A stretch of DNA of 64,000 nucleotides from Corynebacterium efficiens YS-314. GTDB taxonomy: Bacteria; Actinomycetota; Actinomycetes; Mycobacteriales; Mycobacteriaceae. The notes below the pieces were generated by a model, which did not search any database, was not told where the DNA came from, and saw nothing but the letters and a program-made list of their open reading frames with translations. This document shows, in pieces, positions 18,354-28,361 of this stretch. The translations under genes and the position numbers were made by a program. The stretch is taken from assembly GCF_000011305.1 (NCBI RefSeq), contig NC_004369.1, positions 1,054,001-1,118,000 of the forward strand, in the 5' to 3' direction. The stretch's first letter is position 1; every line of letters starts with the position of its first letter.

Positions 18354-19814
18354 TTAGCCTTCCTGGTTTGGGACAGAGTTCTGTGCGGCTGCTGCGGCAT
18401 CGGCGGCGGCCGTACCCGGGCGCTTCTTCTGCACCCAGCCTTCGATGTTGCGTTGACGTCCACCGGACACGGCCAGGGCCCCCGGAGGAACATCATCCTT
18501 GATCACTGTACCTGCCCCGGAATAGGCGCCATCACCCACGGTCACCGGAGCGATGAACATGGTGTCGGAACCGGTGCGCACATGGGAGCCGATGGTGGTG
18601 TGGTTCTTATTCACACCGTCGTAGTTGACGAAGACGGAGGAGGCCCCGATGTTGGAGTATTCGCCGATGGTGGCATCGCCAACGTAGGTCAGGTGGGGCA
18701 CCTTGGAGCCCCGGCCGATGGTGGCCTTCTTGGTCTCCACGAAACCACCGAGCTTGCCCTCCGCGCCGAGTTTGGTGCCGGGGCGGATGTAGGTGAACGG
18801 GCCGACGGTGGCATCCTCACCGATCTCAGAATCGGACCCGTGGGTGCGGATGACGGAGGCTCCGGTGCCGATGACCATGTTGGTCAGGGTGGTGTCCGGG
18901 CCGATCTCCGCGCGGTCACCGATGGAGGTGGTGCCCCGCAGCTGGGTGCCCGGGTTGATGAGCACGTCACGGCCGATGGTGACCTCCACATCAATCCAGG
19001 TGGTGGCCGGGTCGACGATGGTGGCGCCCCCTCGCATGGCTGCCTCCACGGTGCGACGGTTGAGTTCAGCGCCGGCCTCGGCGAGCTGGACCCTGTCATT
19101 GACACCGGCGAGTTCGCGGGCATCGGCGGCGATGTGGGCGCGGACCGGGTGGCCCTCGCTGCGGGCGATGCCGAGGACATCGGTGAGGTAGAGCTCACCC
19201 TGTGCATTGTCGGACTTCAGTTGGGAGAGGGCGGAACGCAGGATGGTCGCGTCGAAGGCGAACACCCCAGAGTTGACCTCGGTGATGGAGCGCTCCTCAT
19301 CGGAGGCGTCCTTCTGTTCGACGATGGCGGTGACCTCACCGTCGGCATTGCGGACGATGCGACCGTAACCGGTGGGGTCATCCAGGTTCATGGTGAGCAC
19401 GGTGACCGCGGTGGGGGTGGCGGTATGCGCGGCCAACAGGGAACCGAGGGTGTCGGAGGTCAGCAGGGGCACATCACCATTGGTGACGATGATGGTGCCG
19501 TCGAAACCCTCGAGCTGGTCCATCGCGCACTGCACGGCGTGACCGGTTCCGTTCTGTTCCTCCTGGATGGCGATCCGGACCTCGCGGCCCAGGTGGGTGG
19601 CCACGTCCTCCACCGCCGGACCGACCTGATCGCGACCGTGACCGATAACGGCCACGATGTGGGTCGGGTTCAGCCCCGCAGCCGCATGCAGGCTGTGGGA
19701 GATGAGGCTGCGACCCCCGATGCTGTGCAATGTCTTCTGAAGATCCGACTTCATGCGGGTTCCAGCACCCGCTGCCAGTACAACAACTGCGCTGGAGGAA
19801 TCGCTTGCGCTCAA
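18354..19814 (-). CDS. glmU: Bifunctional UDP-N-acetylglucosamine pyrophosphorylase / glucosamine-1-phosphate acetyltransferase
   Basis: Two last steps of UDP-GlcNAc synthesis for the cell wall. The N-terminal uridyltransferase has [15 protein letters not shown] and VTNGDVPLL; the C-terminal left-handed beta-helix shows hexapeptide repeats ([34 protein letters not shown]). I chose TTG 19814 (MSASDSS, 486 aa), which has GAGG five bases upstream. The frame also begins at ATG 19859 (501 aa) without a good Shine-Dalgarno. The C-terminus is an Ala-rich unstructured tail. Confidence 0.95.
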   Translation of the reverse strand: MSASDSSSAVVVLAAGAGTRMKSDLQKTLHSIGGRSLISHSLHAAAGLNPTHIVAVIGHGRDQVGPAVEDVATHLGREVRIAIQEEQNGTGHAVQCAMDQLEGFDGTIIVTNGDVPLLTSDTLGSLLAAHTATPTAVTVLTMNLDDPTGYGRIVRNADGEVTAIVEQKDASDEERSITEVNSGVFAFDATILRSALSQLKSDNAQGELYLTDVLGIARSEGHPVRAHIAADARELAGVNDRVQLAEAGAELNRRTVEAAMRGGATIVDPATTWIDVEVTIGRDVLINPGTQLRGTTSIGDRAEIGPDTTLTNMVIGTGASVIRTHGSDSEIGEDATVGPFTYIRPGTKLGAEGKLGGFVETKKATIGRGSKVPHLTYVGDATIGEYSNIGASSVFVNYDGVNKNHTTIGSHVRTGSDTMFIAPVTVGDGAYSGAGTVIKDDVPPGALAVSGGRQRNIEGWVQKKRPGTAAADAAAAAQNSVPNQEG

Positions 19815-19919
19815 GATGACCTCAACTTCTAAAAATTTACCGGTGGCACATGTACGCAAGACAGCATAACGCCCGAAGCGGGCGGGGCGGGGTTATTCGC
19901 AACTGTGGTGGATCACTAA

Positions 19920-21206
19920 TCAGGATTGTGGTGCGGAGACCTCTTCCAGGGTGCGGGAGAACACCACCCCCACCAGCCCGATCACAGCAAGGAAGATCAG
20001 TGCCCAACTGGTTCCCAGCATGGCGACGGCACCCGATATGGCACCCACGACTAGCAGGATCACGCCCATCAGCGTGTTGGCCGCCGCGACATATCTGGTG
20101 CGTTGATCCCCCTCGGCCATGTCCACCACATAGGTCTTACGTGCCACCCGGATGGCGGTGTGGGCCAGGTTGACCAGGAAGAACCCGGCGGGGAACGCGA
20201 TCACATTGACCGTCGACGGGGACCACTGTGCGCTGGCGACCAGCGCGAACAGCACCAGGGATCCGAGCAGGGCGCCACCGGCCATCACATCGCGGGAGGA
20301 ACGATCGGACCAGATTCCGGAGATGCGACCACCCACCATCGAGGCCAGCCCTGAGGCGATGACGAAGAAACCGAGCGCGGTGATGTCCTGTCCCGCCTCC
20401 GCGGCGAGGGTGACGATGAATGCGGTGGACAGTGCGGTGACCAGCATGAGGGAGCGCACGATGACGAACTTCCGGAAGTTCACATCCTCCACGAGCAGGT
20501 CCACGCAGTCCTTCCACCACCGGTTCTTCTCCTCGGGATCCCGGGGTAGTGCCTTCTCCCGCGTATCCGGTTCCCGGATGCCGGCGAAGATGAAGGAGGC
20601 GATCAACCAGGAGAAGGAACTGGCGATCACGGTCGCGGCCAGGACCCAGGGTGGGGAATCCGTGTCGAGCAGGAAGGTGATGGCCAGACCGACGGCCAGG
20701 CCGACACCACCGCCGATCGCGGTGGCACGGCCGTTGATCAGGCCCCGACGCCCCTTGGTGATCGTTTTGCCCTGGACATCCTTGGAGGAGATCGAACACA
20801 TGGACCGGAACAGCGCCAGGATGCCCAGCAGGACCACCACCGCGATACCGAGCGCCCACCCCTCGAGGAACAGTGCCGCGATGCCGATACCCAGACCGGA
20901 GAGGAACTGACCGTTGGAACCGATGATCCACACCCGGCTGCGGGACGCCTGCCACAGCACCCACGGGGTGATCGCGGCCTGCGGAAGCATGGACCCGGAT
21001 TCACGGATGGGTACCAGTAGCGCGATGAAGAACCCCGGTGCGCCACCGGCGTGCAGCAGCCACGGCAGTACCGTCTTGGCGGCGATGATCTGGTCCCCGA
21101 TGTTCTGCAGGCCGTTGGACCAGATGAACCGCGATGCGTTGTGCTCCTCCAGCGCCGGATCCCGGCGGTCCCGGTGGGTGCTTTCATCTGTATTCATGGC
21201 CGTCAT
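19920..21206 (-). CDS. MFS-type membrane transporter
   Basis: 428 aa from ATG 21206, with 12 probable membrane segments arranged as two halves around a cytoplasmic loop (REPDTREKALPRDPEEKNRWWKD). Segments such as GGRISGIWSDRSSRD resemble the MFS loop 2/8 motif. A GTG at 21278 would add 24 residues, but these lie in the divergent promoter of the oxidase gene. Substrate unknown. A weak hairpin CGCCCG/CGGGCG sits about 40 bp downstream at 19871-19885. Confidence 0.8.
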   Translation of the reverse strand: MTAMNTDESTHRDRRDPALEEHNASRFIWSNGLQNIGDQIIAAKTVLPWLLHAGGAPGFFIALLVPIRESGSMLPQAAITPWVLWQASRSRVWIIGSNGQFLSGLGIGIAALFLEGWALGIAVVVLLGILALFRSMCSISSKDVQGKTITKGRRGLINGRATAIGGGVGLAVGLAITFLLDTDSPPWVLAATVIASSFSWLIASFIFAGIREPDTREKALPRDPEEKNRWWKDCVDLLVEDVNFRKFVIVRSLMLVTALSTAFIVTLAAEAGQDITALGFFVIASGLASMVGGRISGIWSDRSSRDVMAGGALLGSLVLFALVASAQWSPSTVNVIAFPAGFFLVNLAHTAIRVARKTYVVDMAEGDQRTRYVAAANTLMGVILLVVGAISGAVAMLGTSWALIFLAVIGLVGVVFSRTLEEVSAPQS

Positions 21207-21306
21207 TGTAGGCAGGGCCGGGGCCGGGGGTTGGATCACGCTTGCCGAGCTCAGTAGGATGATTACCAATGTTTTCACCGTAGAAAATCAGGAGTGGGCC
21301 CACATC

Positions 21307-22866
21307 ATGCAGCTGCCAGAGATCAACCGTCGGGCGTTCATCAAGGGTGCGGGAGCGACGGTGGCCATGGTGGCGGCCTCGCGGTTCCTGGTGGCCTGCG
21401 CCGGGGACTCCACACCCCGCGGGTATGGCGGTGAACCCCGTCCACTACCCATTCCGCCGCTGGCCGAGGGCGAACGGGAGGGCAACCGGGTCATCTACCG
21501 CCTCACCGCCCAGGAGGGGCAGAGCAACATCCTGCCCGATGTGACCACCCGCACCTGGGGTTTCAACGGCAACCACCTGGGGCCGACCCTGACCGCCCGC
21601 AAGGGTGAGGAGGTCACCGTCGAGATCACCAACGGGCTGGGGGAGATGACCACCATCCACTGGCACGGCATGAAACTGCCCGGCATCGCCGACGGCGGAC
21701 CCCATTCGCCCATCGAACCGGGGGAGACCTGGTCCCCGTCCTGGACGGTGAGCAACACCGCGGCCACCCTCTGGTACCACCCGCATCCCCATGGGCTGAC
21801 CGGTCTGCACGCCTACCGCGGGCTGGCGGGTGCCTTCGTCATCGAGGATGAGGTCTCCGATTCCCTCGACATCCCGAAGGACTACGGTGTGGACGACATC
21901 CCGGTGGTGCTCATGGACCACCGTTTCCACGAGGATGGTTCCCTGGACGAGGAGGACCTGCCCGACCTGGGCCTGCTCGGGGACACCCCCACCGTCAACG
22001 GCATCACCGGAGCGCATTTCGACGCCACCACCCGCCGCGTCCGGTTCCGCCTGCTGGATGGATCCAACATGCGGTTTTTCAATCTGGCCTTCTCCGATGA
22101 CCGCCCCTTCCAGGTCATCGCCGGTGATTCCGGTTTCCTCGCCGAACCGATCGAGCGCACCAGCCTGATCATCGGACCCGGTGAGCGCTGGGAGATCCTG
22201 GTGGATCTGGAACCGGGGGAGGAGGTCACCCTGCGGTCGGTGGCGTTCCCCGGGAATTTCGGAGTGCCGGAGGATGAGTACACCCCGGATTTCGGGTTCG
22301 CGGATTCCTTCGATCTGCTCACCATCACCGGCCCGGGTGAGGATGCGCCGTCCACCCCGGCCATCCCCGGGGTGCTCGATCCGGCCGCCCGCCAGGACCC
22401 GGATGTCATCGACGCGCCGGAGCGCAGCTTCGTGCTCAACACCTTCTCCATCAACGACCAGATGATGGACATGCAGCGGGTGGATGTGGTCATCGACCAC
22501 GACGGCCCGGAGATCTGGGAGATCACCAACGACAACTCGGACTGGCCCCACAACTTCCACATCCACAACTCCCGCTTCAAGGTCTTGTCCATGACCGGAA
22601 CCGACATCGAGGTGCCTGTCGACGGGTGGAAGGACACCGTGGGGCTCCCACCCGGTGCCACCGCCCGCCTGGCCGTGGAGTTCGGCTACCACCCGGACCC
22701 CGCCTGGCCGTACATGTACCATTGCCACATGCTCTACCACGAGGACCAGGGCATGATGGGCCAGTTCGTCATTGTGGAACCCGGTGGGCAGCCGGCGAAC
22801 CAGCTCGGGGATTCGGCGAGCGGTTCGGGCGGTGGGGCCCACGCCCACGCGCACCACGTGGTGTGA
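21307..22866 (+). CDS. Multicopper oxidase, Tat-exported, probable lipoprotein
   Basis: 519 aa. The N-terminus INRRAFIKGAG is a twin-arginine signal, and FLVAC ending at about residue 30 looks like a lipobox, so the enzyme is probably folded inside, exported by Tat and lipid-anchored. All copper ligand motifs are present: HWHG, HPHPHG, NFHIHNSRF and HCHMLYHEDQGMM. AGGAG lies 12 bp before ATG 21307; the frame is open upstream to 20914. It is divergent from the MFS gene. Activity could be copper or metal detoxification; the substrate is not resolved. Confidence 0.92.
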   Translation: MQLPEINRRAFIKGAGATVAMVAASRFLVACAGDSTPRGYGGEPRPLPIPPLAEGEREGNRVIYRLTAQEGQSNILPDVTTRTWGFNGNHLGPTLTARKGEEVTVEITNGLGEMTTIHWHGMKLPGIADGGPHSPIEPGETWSPSWTVSNTAATLWYHPHPHGLTGLHAYRGLAGAFVIEDEVSDSLDIPKDYGVDDIPVVLMDHRFHEDGSLDEEDLPDLGLLGDTPTVNGITGAHFDATTRRVRFRLLDGSNMRFFNLAFSDDRPFQVIAGDSGFLAEPIERTSLIIGPGERWEILVDLEPGEEVTLRSVAFPGNFGVPEDEYTPDFGFADSFDLLTITGPGEDAPSTPAIPGVLDPAARQDPDVIDAPERSFVLNTFSINDQMMDMQRVDVVIDHDGPEIWEITNDNSDWPHNFHIHNSRFKVLSMTGTDIEVPVDGWKDTVGLPPGATARLAVEFGYHPDPAWPYMYHCHMLYHEDQGMMGQFVIVEPGGQPANQLGDSASGSGGGAHAHAHHVV

Positions 22867-22904
22867 TCGGGGCGTCGTCAAGCAGTGTTGAGCACCGGGT
22901 TACC

Positions 22905-22920
22905 CATGACATTTGTCATG
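22905..22920. promoter_or_regulatory. Palindrome in the promoter region of the ABC/two-component operon
   Basis: Perfect 7-bp arms CATGACA and TGTCATG separated by two bases, about 80 bp before the ABC ATPase ATG. The related palindrome TGTCATGACA spans the start codon itself (22997-23006). These could be operator half-sites for a regulator of this operon; no known consensus was matched. Confidence 0.5.
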
Positions 22921-23000
22921 CCCGGGAGGTGACAGGCTGGCACCACATTCCTGACATATGACTCTGGTGACGGCGGCAGATCCGGGGAAGAATCGGTGTC

Positions 23001-23978
23001 ATGACAGGCACACTGAACACTCCAGACTCTGCAGGGCAGCAGGCCGCCGCCACCACAGTCATCGAGGTCACCGATCTCTCCCGCACCTACGGCAAGGGGG
23101 AGAAGGCGTACCAGGCGGTGCGGAACTGCAGTTTCCACGTCCAGCGTGGTGAGGTGTTCGCCCTGCTGGGCACCAACGGTGCGGGCAAGACCTCCACACT
23201 GGAGATCATGGAGGGGCTCGCCCCACCCACCGGCGGGCAGGTGCGCATCAACGGGCTGGACCCGCTGGCCGATCGGAATGACCTGCGCCCGGAGCTCGGC
23301 ATCATGCTGCAGTCCGGGGGTCTGCCCTCGCAGCTGACCGTGCAGGAGACCATGACCATGTGGCACGGCACCTGCTCCTATCCCCGGGACATCGATGAGG
23401 TGCTTGCCGACGTCGATCTCACCCACCGCAGGGACGTCAAGGTCGGCTCACTGTCCGGCGGCGAACAACGACGCCTCGATCTTGCCTGTGCTCTGCTGGG
23501 GGATCCGTCGATCCTGTTCCTGGATGAACCCACCACCGGCCTGGACCCGGAATCACGCCGCCAGACCTGGGACCTGCTGCTTAACCTTAAGAAACGCGGC
23601 GTGACCATGATCCTGACCACCCATTACCTGGAGGAGGCGGAATACCTCGCCGACCGGATCGCGATCATGGATGCCGGGGAGATAGCCCTGGCGGGCACCC
23701 TCCGGGAACTGGTGGGGCGGGTGCGCGCGGAGATCAGCTTCACCACAGACCACCGGCGCTTAGCTCTTCCGGAGTTCACCGGGGCTGAGGTACAGCGAGA
23801 CGACAACCGCGTGGTCATCTCCACCACCCAATTGCAGGACCACACCCTGCAGCTGCTGCAGTGGGCGGCGGATCAGGGCGTTGAGCTGGAGAATTTCGCC
23901 GCACGCCCGGCCACCCTGGAGTCGGTGTTCATGGGCATCGCCGGTCGCACCATCGCCAACAATATCGCCCACAGCTGA
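23001..23978 (+). CDS. ABC transporter ATP-binding protein (drug/antibiotic exporter type)
   Basis: 325 aa. Walker A GTNGAGKTS around residue 58, signature LSGGEQRRLDLA, Walker B ILFLDEPTTGLDPESRRQTW, switch histidine in LTTHYLEEAEYLADR. The CcmA/DrrA-like organisation with a roughly 100-residue C-terminal extension is typical of exporters. GGGAAG precedes ATG 23001. It is followed by a permease and a two-component system in one apparent operon, equivalent to what I recall as C. glutamicum cg1081-cg1084. Confidence 0.9.
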   Translation: MTGTLNTPDSAGQQAAATTVIEVTDLSRTYGKGEKAYQAVRNCSFHVQRGEVFALLGTNGAGKTSTLEIMEGLAPPTGGQVRINGLDPLADRNDLRPELGIMLQSGGLPSQLTVQETMTMWHGTCSYPRDIDEVLADVDLTHRRDVKVGSLSGGEQRRLDLACALLGDPSILFLDEPTTGLDPESRRQTWDLLLNLKKRGVTMILTTHYLEEAEYLADRIAIMDAGEIALAGTLRELVGRVRAEISFTTDHRRLALPEFTGAEVQRDDNRVVISTTQLQDHTLQLLQWAADQGVELENFAARPATLESVFMGIAGRTIANNIAHS

Positions 23979-24003
23979 GCCAACAAGCCCAGGAGAAACA
24001 GAC

Positions 24004-24855
24004 ATGACCACTTCAACCAACTCCACCTCAACCACCTCGGCCGTCACGTCCGCCCCGTCCAGGAACCGGCTCTGCAGCACCTCCCTGTCCCGGCTGAGGT
24101 CACTGGGCACCGCGGAGTGGCTGCAGTTCCGCCGCAACAAGACACTGCTGTTCATCGCGGCATTCCCCGTCGGCATCCCACTGTTTCTGTTCGGCGTTGG
24201 GGACCGCGGGGCCCTGGAGGCCGCCAACACCTTCGATATCTTCGCGTTGTACACCCTGTTGTTCGTGCAGTTCTACACCGTGCTGTCAATGGTGACCACC
24301 CGGCGTGATGAACGTGTGCTGAAAAGGCTGCGCACCGGGGAAGCCCGCGACGGGGAGATCCTCGGGGCGATCTGCGTGCCGGGTGCCCTGCTGACGGTGG
24401 TGTTCGCCGTCATCGTGGTGGTGCTCCTGATGCTCATGGGTGCGCCTGCCCCGGTCAATCTCATCCCGGTCATTGTGGCCATGATCATCGGTCTGGTGCT
24501 GGTCAGCGCCCTGGCGTTTAACACCAGCGCGTTCACCCGCAACGCAGAGGCCGCCCAGCTGACCTCCATGCCGGTGTTCACCATCGCCCTGATCGGCCTG
24601 GGGTCGGTGCGGCCCATCTTCGGTGACGGGGTGGTGGCCGATATCATCAGCTACACCCCCTTCGCCGCGGTCAGGGACCTGGTCCAGCTGGGCTGGGCGG
24701 GGCAGACCTTCACCTCGGCCTTGAACGGTGCGGAGACACTCGATTTCACCGGTGTGCTGGGTGCCAGCGTGCAACCACTGCTGATCGTGACGGCGTGGAC
24801 GGTCCTGGCGGTTGTCGCGGCACGACACTTCATGCGCTGGGACACCCACCGCTAA
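24004..24855 (+). CDS. ABC-2 type transporter permease
   Basis: 283 aa with six hydrophobic segments after a Ser/Thr-rich N-terminal stretch. ABC-2 permease organisation: TAEWLQFRRNKTLLF before the first segment and RRDERVLKRLRTGE in the cytoplasmic loop. ATG 24004 is preceded by CAGGAGAAACAG, 25 bp after the ATPase stop. Partner of the ATPase at 23001; exported substrate unknown. Confidence 0.88.
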   Translation: MTTSTNSTSTTSAVTSAPSRNRLCSTSLSRLRSLGTAEWLQFRRNKTLLFIAAFPVGIPLFLFGVGDRGALEAANTFDIFALYTLLFVQFYTVLSMVTTRRDERVLKRLRTGEARDGEILGAICVPGALLTVVFAVIVVVLLMLMGAPAPVNLIPVIVAMIIGLVLVSALAFNTSAFTRNAEAAQLTSMPVFTIALIGLGSVRPIFGDGVVADIISYTPFAAVRDLVQLGWAGQTFTSALNGAETLDFTGVLGASVQPLLIVTAWTVLAVVAARHFMRWDTHR

Positions 24856-24856
24856 C

Positions 24857-26071
24857 ATGGGTTCTTTGATGACTGAAACACACTCGTCCCGGTTGGAGAA
24901 CCTCCTCACCCCACTGCACCGGTGGCGGGGACTCGGAAGTGTGGACAAATACGCGCTGTACACCCGGGTGTCCATGCAGCTCATTCCGGTGGCCGTGATC
25001 CTGGGTTACCTGGTAGGCGCCTCCGATTTCCTCTCCACCGCAGGCATTCCATCCTGGCGCCTCGTGGTGGTGGGTCTCTATGTGCTGCTGCTCCTGATCT
25101 TCCCCATCCTGATCTTCGAGGTGCACCCGGACCTCAACACCCGGCCCCGCAGCCCAGTTGAACCACTATTCCGGGTCGGGCTGGTCATCACGGTACTCGG
25201 CCTGGTGGTGTCACTGGCGTTGCAACATCCGTCTTTTTCCACCGCGGATCGTCTGACAGCGGTCATTATCACGGTGATGTCCCTGTTTGCCCTGTCGATC
25301 GCCTATGTGCCCTGGTTGAGGTATTCCTGGCTCATCATCCTCGGACTCACCCTGGTGGTCGGGGTGATCGTGAACATGACTGTGCCGGTGGCCTCATGGT
25401 GGGTGGTGTTCGCCCCGATCACGGTGATCACTGTGCGCATGACCATCTGGACGGTCAATGTGATGAAGGAGGTGGAGCACTCCCGGGAACTGGAGGCCTC
25501 CCTGCGGGTTACCGAGGAACGTCTGCGTTTCGCGCAGGAACTGCACGACACCCTCGGTCAGCACCTGGCAGCCATGTCATTGAAATCCGAGGTGGCCCTC
25601 GCCCTGGCCACCCGCGGTGATGACCGGCTGGAGGATGAGCTGCGTGAACTGCAGACACTCGCACGCACTTCCATGTCGCAGATGCGGGAGGTGGTCCAGG
25701 GGTACCGTTCCATCAACCTCGCCACCGAGATCGACGGCGCAAGAAGTTTGCTTGACGACGCCCGCATCACCCTCCACGTCCACGGTGCCGCCGGTGATGT
25801 CCCCGCACCCCACCGTGAACTGGCCGCCTGGCTGGTGCGGGAGGCCACCACCAATGTCCTGCGCCACTCCGACGCCACCACGGTCGATCTGTACCTGTCG
25901 GACACGGATGTCCGCATGACCAACGACGGTGCCAGCGGTGCGGTGGGTAGACTCTCAGGCCTCGGTGCGCTGCGCCAACGCGCCGATGCTGCAGGGGCGT
26001 CCCTGCAGGTCAACTGCGAGGGCGAGCTCTTCACCGTCCGACTTCTCCTGGAAAGCGCGGTCCCGGCATGA
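24857..26071 (+). CDS. Two-component sensor histidine kinase (NarL-type partner)
   Basis: 404 aa. Five to six membrane segments (about 30-195) are followed by a HisKA_3 dimerisation domain with the phospho-accepting His in RFAQELHDTLGQHLAAM, and a HATPase domain with EATTNVLRHSDATTV. The likely start is ATG 24857, one base after the permease stop; ATG 24869 is an alternative. By position it corresponds to C. glutamicum cgtS10 (recalled). It is probably coupled to the upstream exporter, a layout common for envelope-stress sensing modules. Confidence 0.88.
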   Translation: MGSLMTETHSSRLENLLTPLHRWRGLGSVDKYALYTRVSMQLIPVAVILGYLVGASDFLSTAGIPSWRLVVVGLYVLLLLIFPILIFEVHPDLNTRPRSPVEPLFRVGLVITVLGLVVSLALQHPSFSTADRLTAVIITVMSLFALSIAYVPWLRYSWLIILGLTLVVGVIVNMTVPVASWWVVFAPITVITVRMTIWTVNVMKEVEHSRELEASLRVTEERLRFAQELHDTLGQHLAAMSLKSEVALALATRGDDRLEDELRELQTLARTSMSQMREVVQGYRSINLATEIDGARSLLDDARITLHVHGAAGDVPAPHRELAAWLVREATTNVLRHSDATTVDLYLSDTDVRMTNDGASGAVGRLSGLGALRQRADAAGASLQVNCEGELFTVRLLLESAVPA

Positions 26072-26691
26072 TTACCATTGCCATCGTCGATGATGAATCC
26101 CTCGTTGCGAGTTCGCTTGCCACCCTGCTGGGCCTGGAGCCTGATCTGGAGGTGGTGGTGGTCTGCAGCTCCGGTGAGGAGCTTCTCACCTGGTGGCGTG
26201 AACGGCAGGCAGCGGGGGAGGAGTGCGCCGATGTCTGTGTGCTGGACCTCCAGCTGGGCGGGATGGACGGCATTGACACGGCCGTGGCGCTGCGGGCGAT
26301 GACCGAGGAACTTCCCGTGCTGATTGTCACCAGTCATGCCCGACCCCGACAACTCAAACGTGCCCTGACCAGCGGGGTCCGGGGGTTTCTGCCCAAGACC
26401 TCCACCGCCGCCGACTTCGCCGACGCCATCCGCAGTGTGCATTCCGGCCGACGCTATATCGATCCGGAACTCGCCGCCCTGACCATCAGCGCCGGTGAAT
26501 CCCCACTCACCCCGGGTGAGGAACGCGTCCTGGAACTGGCGGGCAAGGGGCTGAGCGTGGAGGAGATCGCCGCTGCCGTGCACCTGGCTCCCGGCACGAC
26601 ACGCAATTACCTCTCGCAGGCCATGGGCAAGGTGGGGGCACAGAACCGCTTCGAGGCATTCGCCCGGGCCCGCGAACTGGGGTGGTTGTAA
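26068..26691 (+). CDS. Two-component response regulator, NarL/LuxR family
   Basis: 207 aa. Receiver domain with the acidic pair DD at residues 8-9, phospho-acceptor Asp60 in CVLDLQLGGMDG and the conserved Lys in LPKTS. C-terminal LuxR-type helix-turn-helix LTPGEERVLELAGKGLSVEEIA. Starts inside the kinase stop (ATGA overlap), so it is translated with its kinase. Corresponds by position to C. glutamicum cgtR10 (recalled). Confidence 0.9.
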   Translation: MITIAIVDDESLVASSLATLLGLEPDLEVVVVCSSGEELLTWWRERQAAGEECADVCVLDLQLGGMDGIDTAVALRAMTEELPVLIVTSHARPRQLKRALTSGVRGFLPKTSTAADFADAIRSVHSGRRYIDPELAALTISAGESPLTPGEERVLELAGKGLSVEEIAAAVHLAPGTTRNYLSQAMGKVGAQNRFEAFARARELGWL

Positions 26692-26979
26692 CTGGGGTGG
26701 TGAGCATGGGTGAGCATGGCGAGGGCCCCTGCACCATAGGATGCGGAGGCCCTCATGGCCGATGGCACCAGGGGGGTGACCGGCAGGAACTCCTGTGACA
26801 TCAGATATCACAGGGTCTGCCCTGATGATATCGGGTCTAAAAGCACCAGGGAAGAGGTTAAAGGTCTATACCCGGGTGTTGTGGCCATGTTGTGACCATC
26901 GTCGGGGCTAGCATCCGGGAGGTCACCGTGGACACCGGGTCCGTGGTTCCCCACCAGGTCTTGTGGGAGGATGGAAGGC
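26692..26979. other. Intergenic region before the YihY/BrkB gene
   Basis: 288 bp. No convincing open frame. It should contain the promoter of the downstream gene; GGGAGG at 26965-26970 is its ribosome binding site. I see no strong T-tailed hairpin for the upstream operon. Confidence 0.4.
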
Positions 26980-28197
26980 GTGGTGCAGCCCAGTGAATAC
27001 CTGAACGCAACATTGATCGCAGCGGATACGGACATCTCCGGCGAGGAAATCGATGTGGACAAACTCCGTCCACTCTCAGCCGAGGGCTGGCGTCATGCGA
27101 TCAAACGGGTGGCCAAGGAATTCTTCATTGAACGGTTGTGGGACCTGGGTGCCCTCCTGACCTATTTCTCAGTGTTGTCAGTCGCCCCGGGCCTACTGGT
27201 GGCCTATTCCCTGGTCACGCTGGTGCTGGCCAGTGGACCCCTGGAGGTACTTGACCAGGCCAGGGAGTTCATCACCCGGCATGTCGCCGAGGACCAGCAG
27301 CAGATTGTCCTCAGCGTGGTCGATGCCGTGGCAGGTTCCGCCTCCGCGGGTCTGGTCGGTCTGATCGTGGGTATCGTCGTGGCGCTATGGACCTCCTCGG
27401 CGTATGTGCGCGCGTTCTCCCGCTGCGCCAACACCGTCTACGGGCGCGCCGAGGGACGGTTCCTGCTGAAGCACTGGCTGATGATGGTGCTCATGAACCT
27501 GTCCCTGCTGATGGGGGTGGCCGCCATCCTGATATCGCTGCTGATCAATGAGACCACTGTGATGCGACTGTTCGGCCCGATCGCCGAACCCCTGGGGCTG
27601 ACCGATGTCCTCACCTATCTCTCCGAGACGTTCCTGCCGGTGTGGAACTGGGTGAGATGGCCCGCGATCCTTCTCATCCTCATGGGGTTGGTGGCGCTTC
27701 TCTACCACCTCGCTCCCAACGTCAAACCCCACAGGTTCAAGTGGTTGAGTGCGGGATCCGTCTTCGCCATCCTCGGAATCCTGCTTGCCGGTTGGGGATT
27801 GAACATCTACTTCACCACGTTCGCCGCCTTCAACAGCTACGGTGCGGTGGGATCCGTCATGGCGTTGTTCGTGGGTATGTGGATCCTCAACATCGTGCTC
27901 ATCCTCGGCATCAAGATTGACGCCGAGGTCAGCCGCGCCCGCCAATTGCAGGCGGGTCTGCCGGCGGAGGAGAACAACCTCGTGCCACCCCGGTCAACCA
28001 CTGCGGCGGTGCGGAACAAGAAAATCCGGGAGGGCATCGTCGAGGAGGCACGCCAGTTCCGGCTCAAACACGCCGCGGAGAACATGGCGGCCAACAGGGC
28101 CTCCGATCAGGAGGATGAATCGGAGCAGTCAGAGAATGACGCGGTGCGTACTGAACACCGCGGTTCCCGGCGCGTGGGGCGCAGCGAGATGGATTAA
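26980..28197 (+). CDS. YihY/BrkB family inner-membrane protein
   Basis: About 405 aa. Six membrane segments lie between residues 45 and 315, with the family elements LGALLTYFSVLSVAPGLL, ALWTSSAYVRAFSRCANTVYG and the last segment NIVLILGIKIDAEVSRARQLQ. A charged C-terminal tail of about 80 residues follows. GTG 26980 is nine bases after GGGAGG; ATG 26971 directly abuts that sequence and is less likely. These proteins were once annotated as RNase BN; that activity is not supported for the family. Confidence 0.87.
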   Translation: MVQPSEYLNATLIAADTDISGEEIDVDKLRPLSAEGWRHAIKRVAKEFFIERLWDLGALLTYFSVLSVAPGLLVAYSLVTLVLASGPLEVLDQAREFITRHVAEDQQQIVLSVVDAVAGSASAGLVGLIVGIVVALWTSSAYVRAFSRCANTVYGRAEGRFLLKHWLMMVLMNLSLLMGVAAILISLLINETTVMRLFGPIAEPLGLTDVLTYLSETFLPVWNWVRWPAILLILMGLVALLYHLAPNVKPHRFKWLSAGSVFAILGILLAGWGLNIYFTTFAAFNSYGAVGSVMALFVGMWILNIVLILGIKIDAEVSRARQLQAGLPAEENNLVPPRSTTAAVRNKKIREGIVEEARQFRLKHAAENMAANRASDQEDESEQSENDAVRTEHRGSRRVGRSEMD

Positions 28198-28361
28198 CCC
28201 TTGGTTTTCTGATCCGAAATGTCCGGTAGTGACGTTGCCAGCGAGTGAGGTTTTCCTCCACTAGCTTCGATTCGGATTTGGTTGGAATCCCGGCGGGGTT
28301 CTTGTTCGAGTGGAATTGAGTGAGAAACCATCTGTCCCCGTTGGCCCTTATTGACCAGTGT

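Noticed and set aside
19871..19885. Hairpin CGCCCG/CGGGCG as terminator of the MFS gene
   Set aside because: Only a short stem and no T tract on the minus strand; mentioned with the gene but not called as a terminator.
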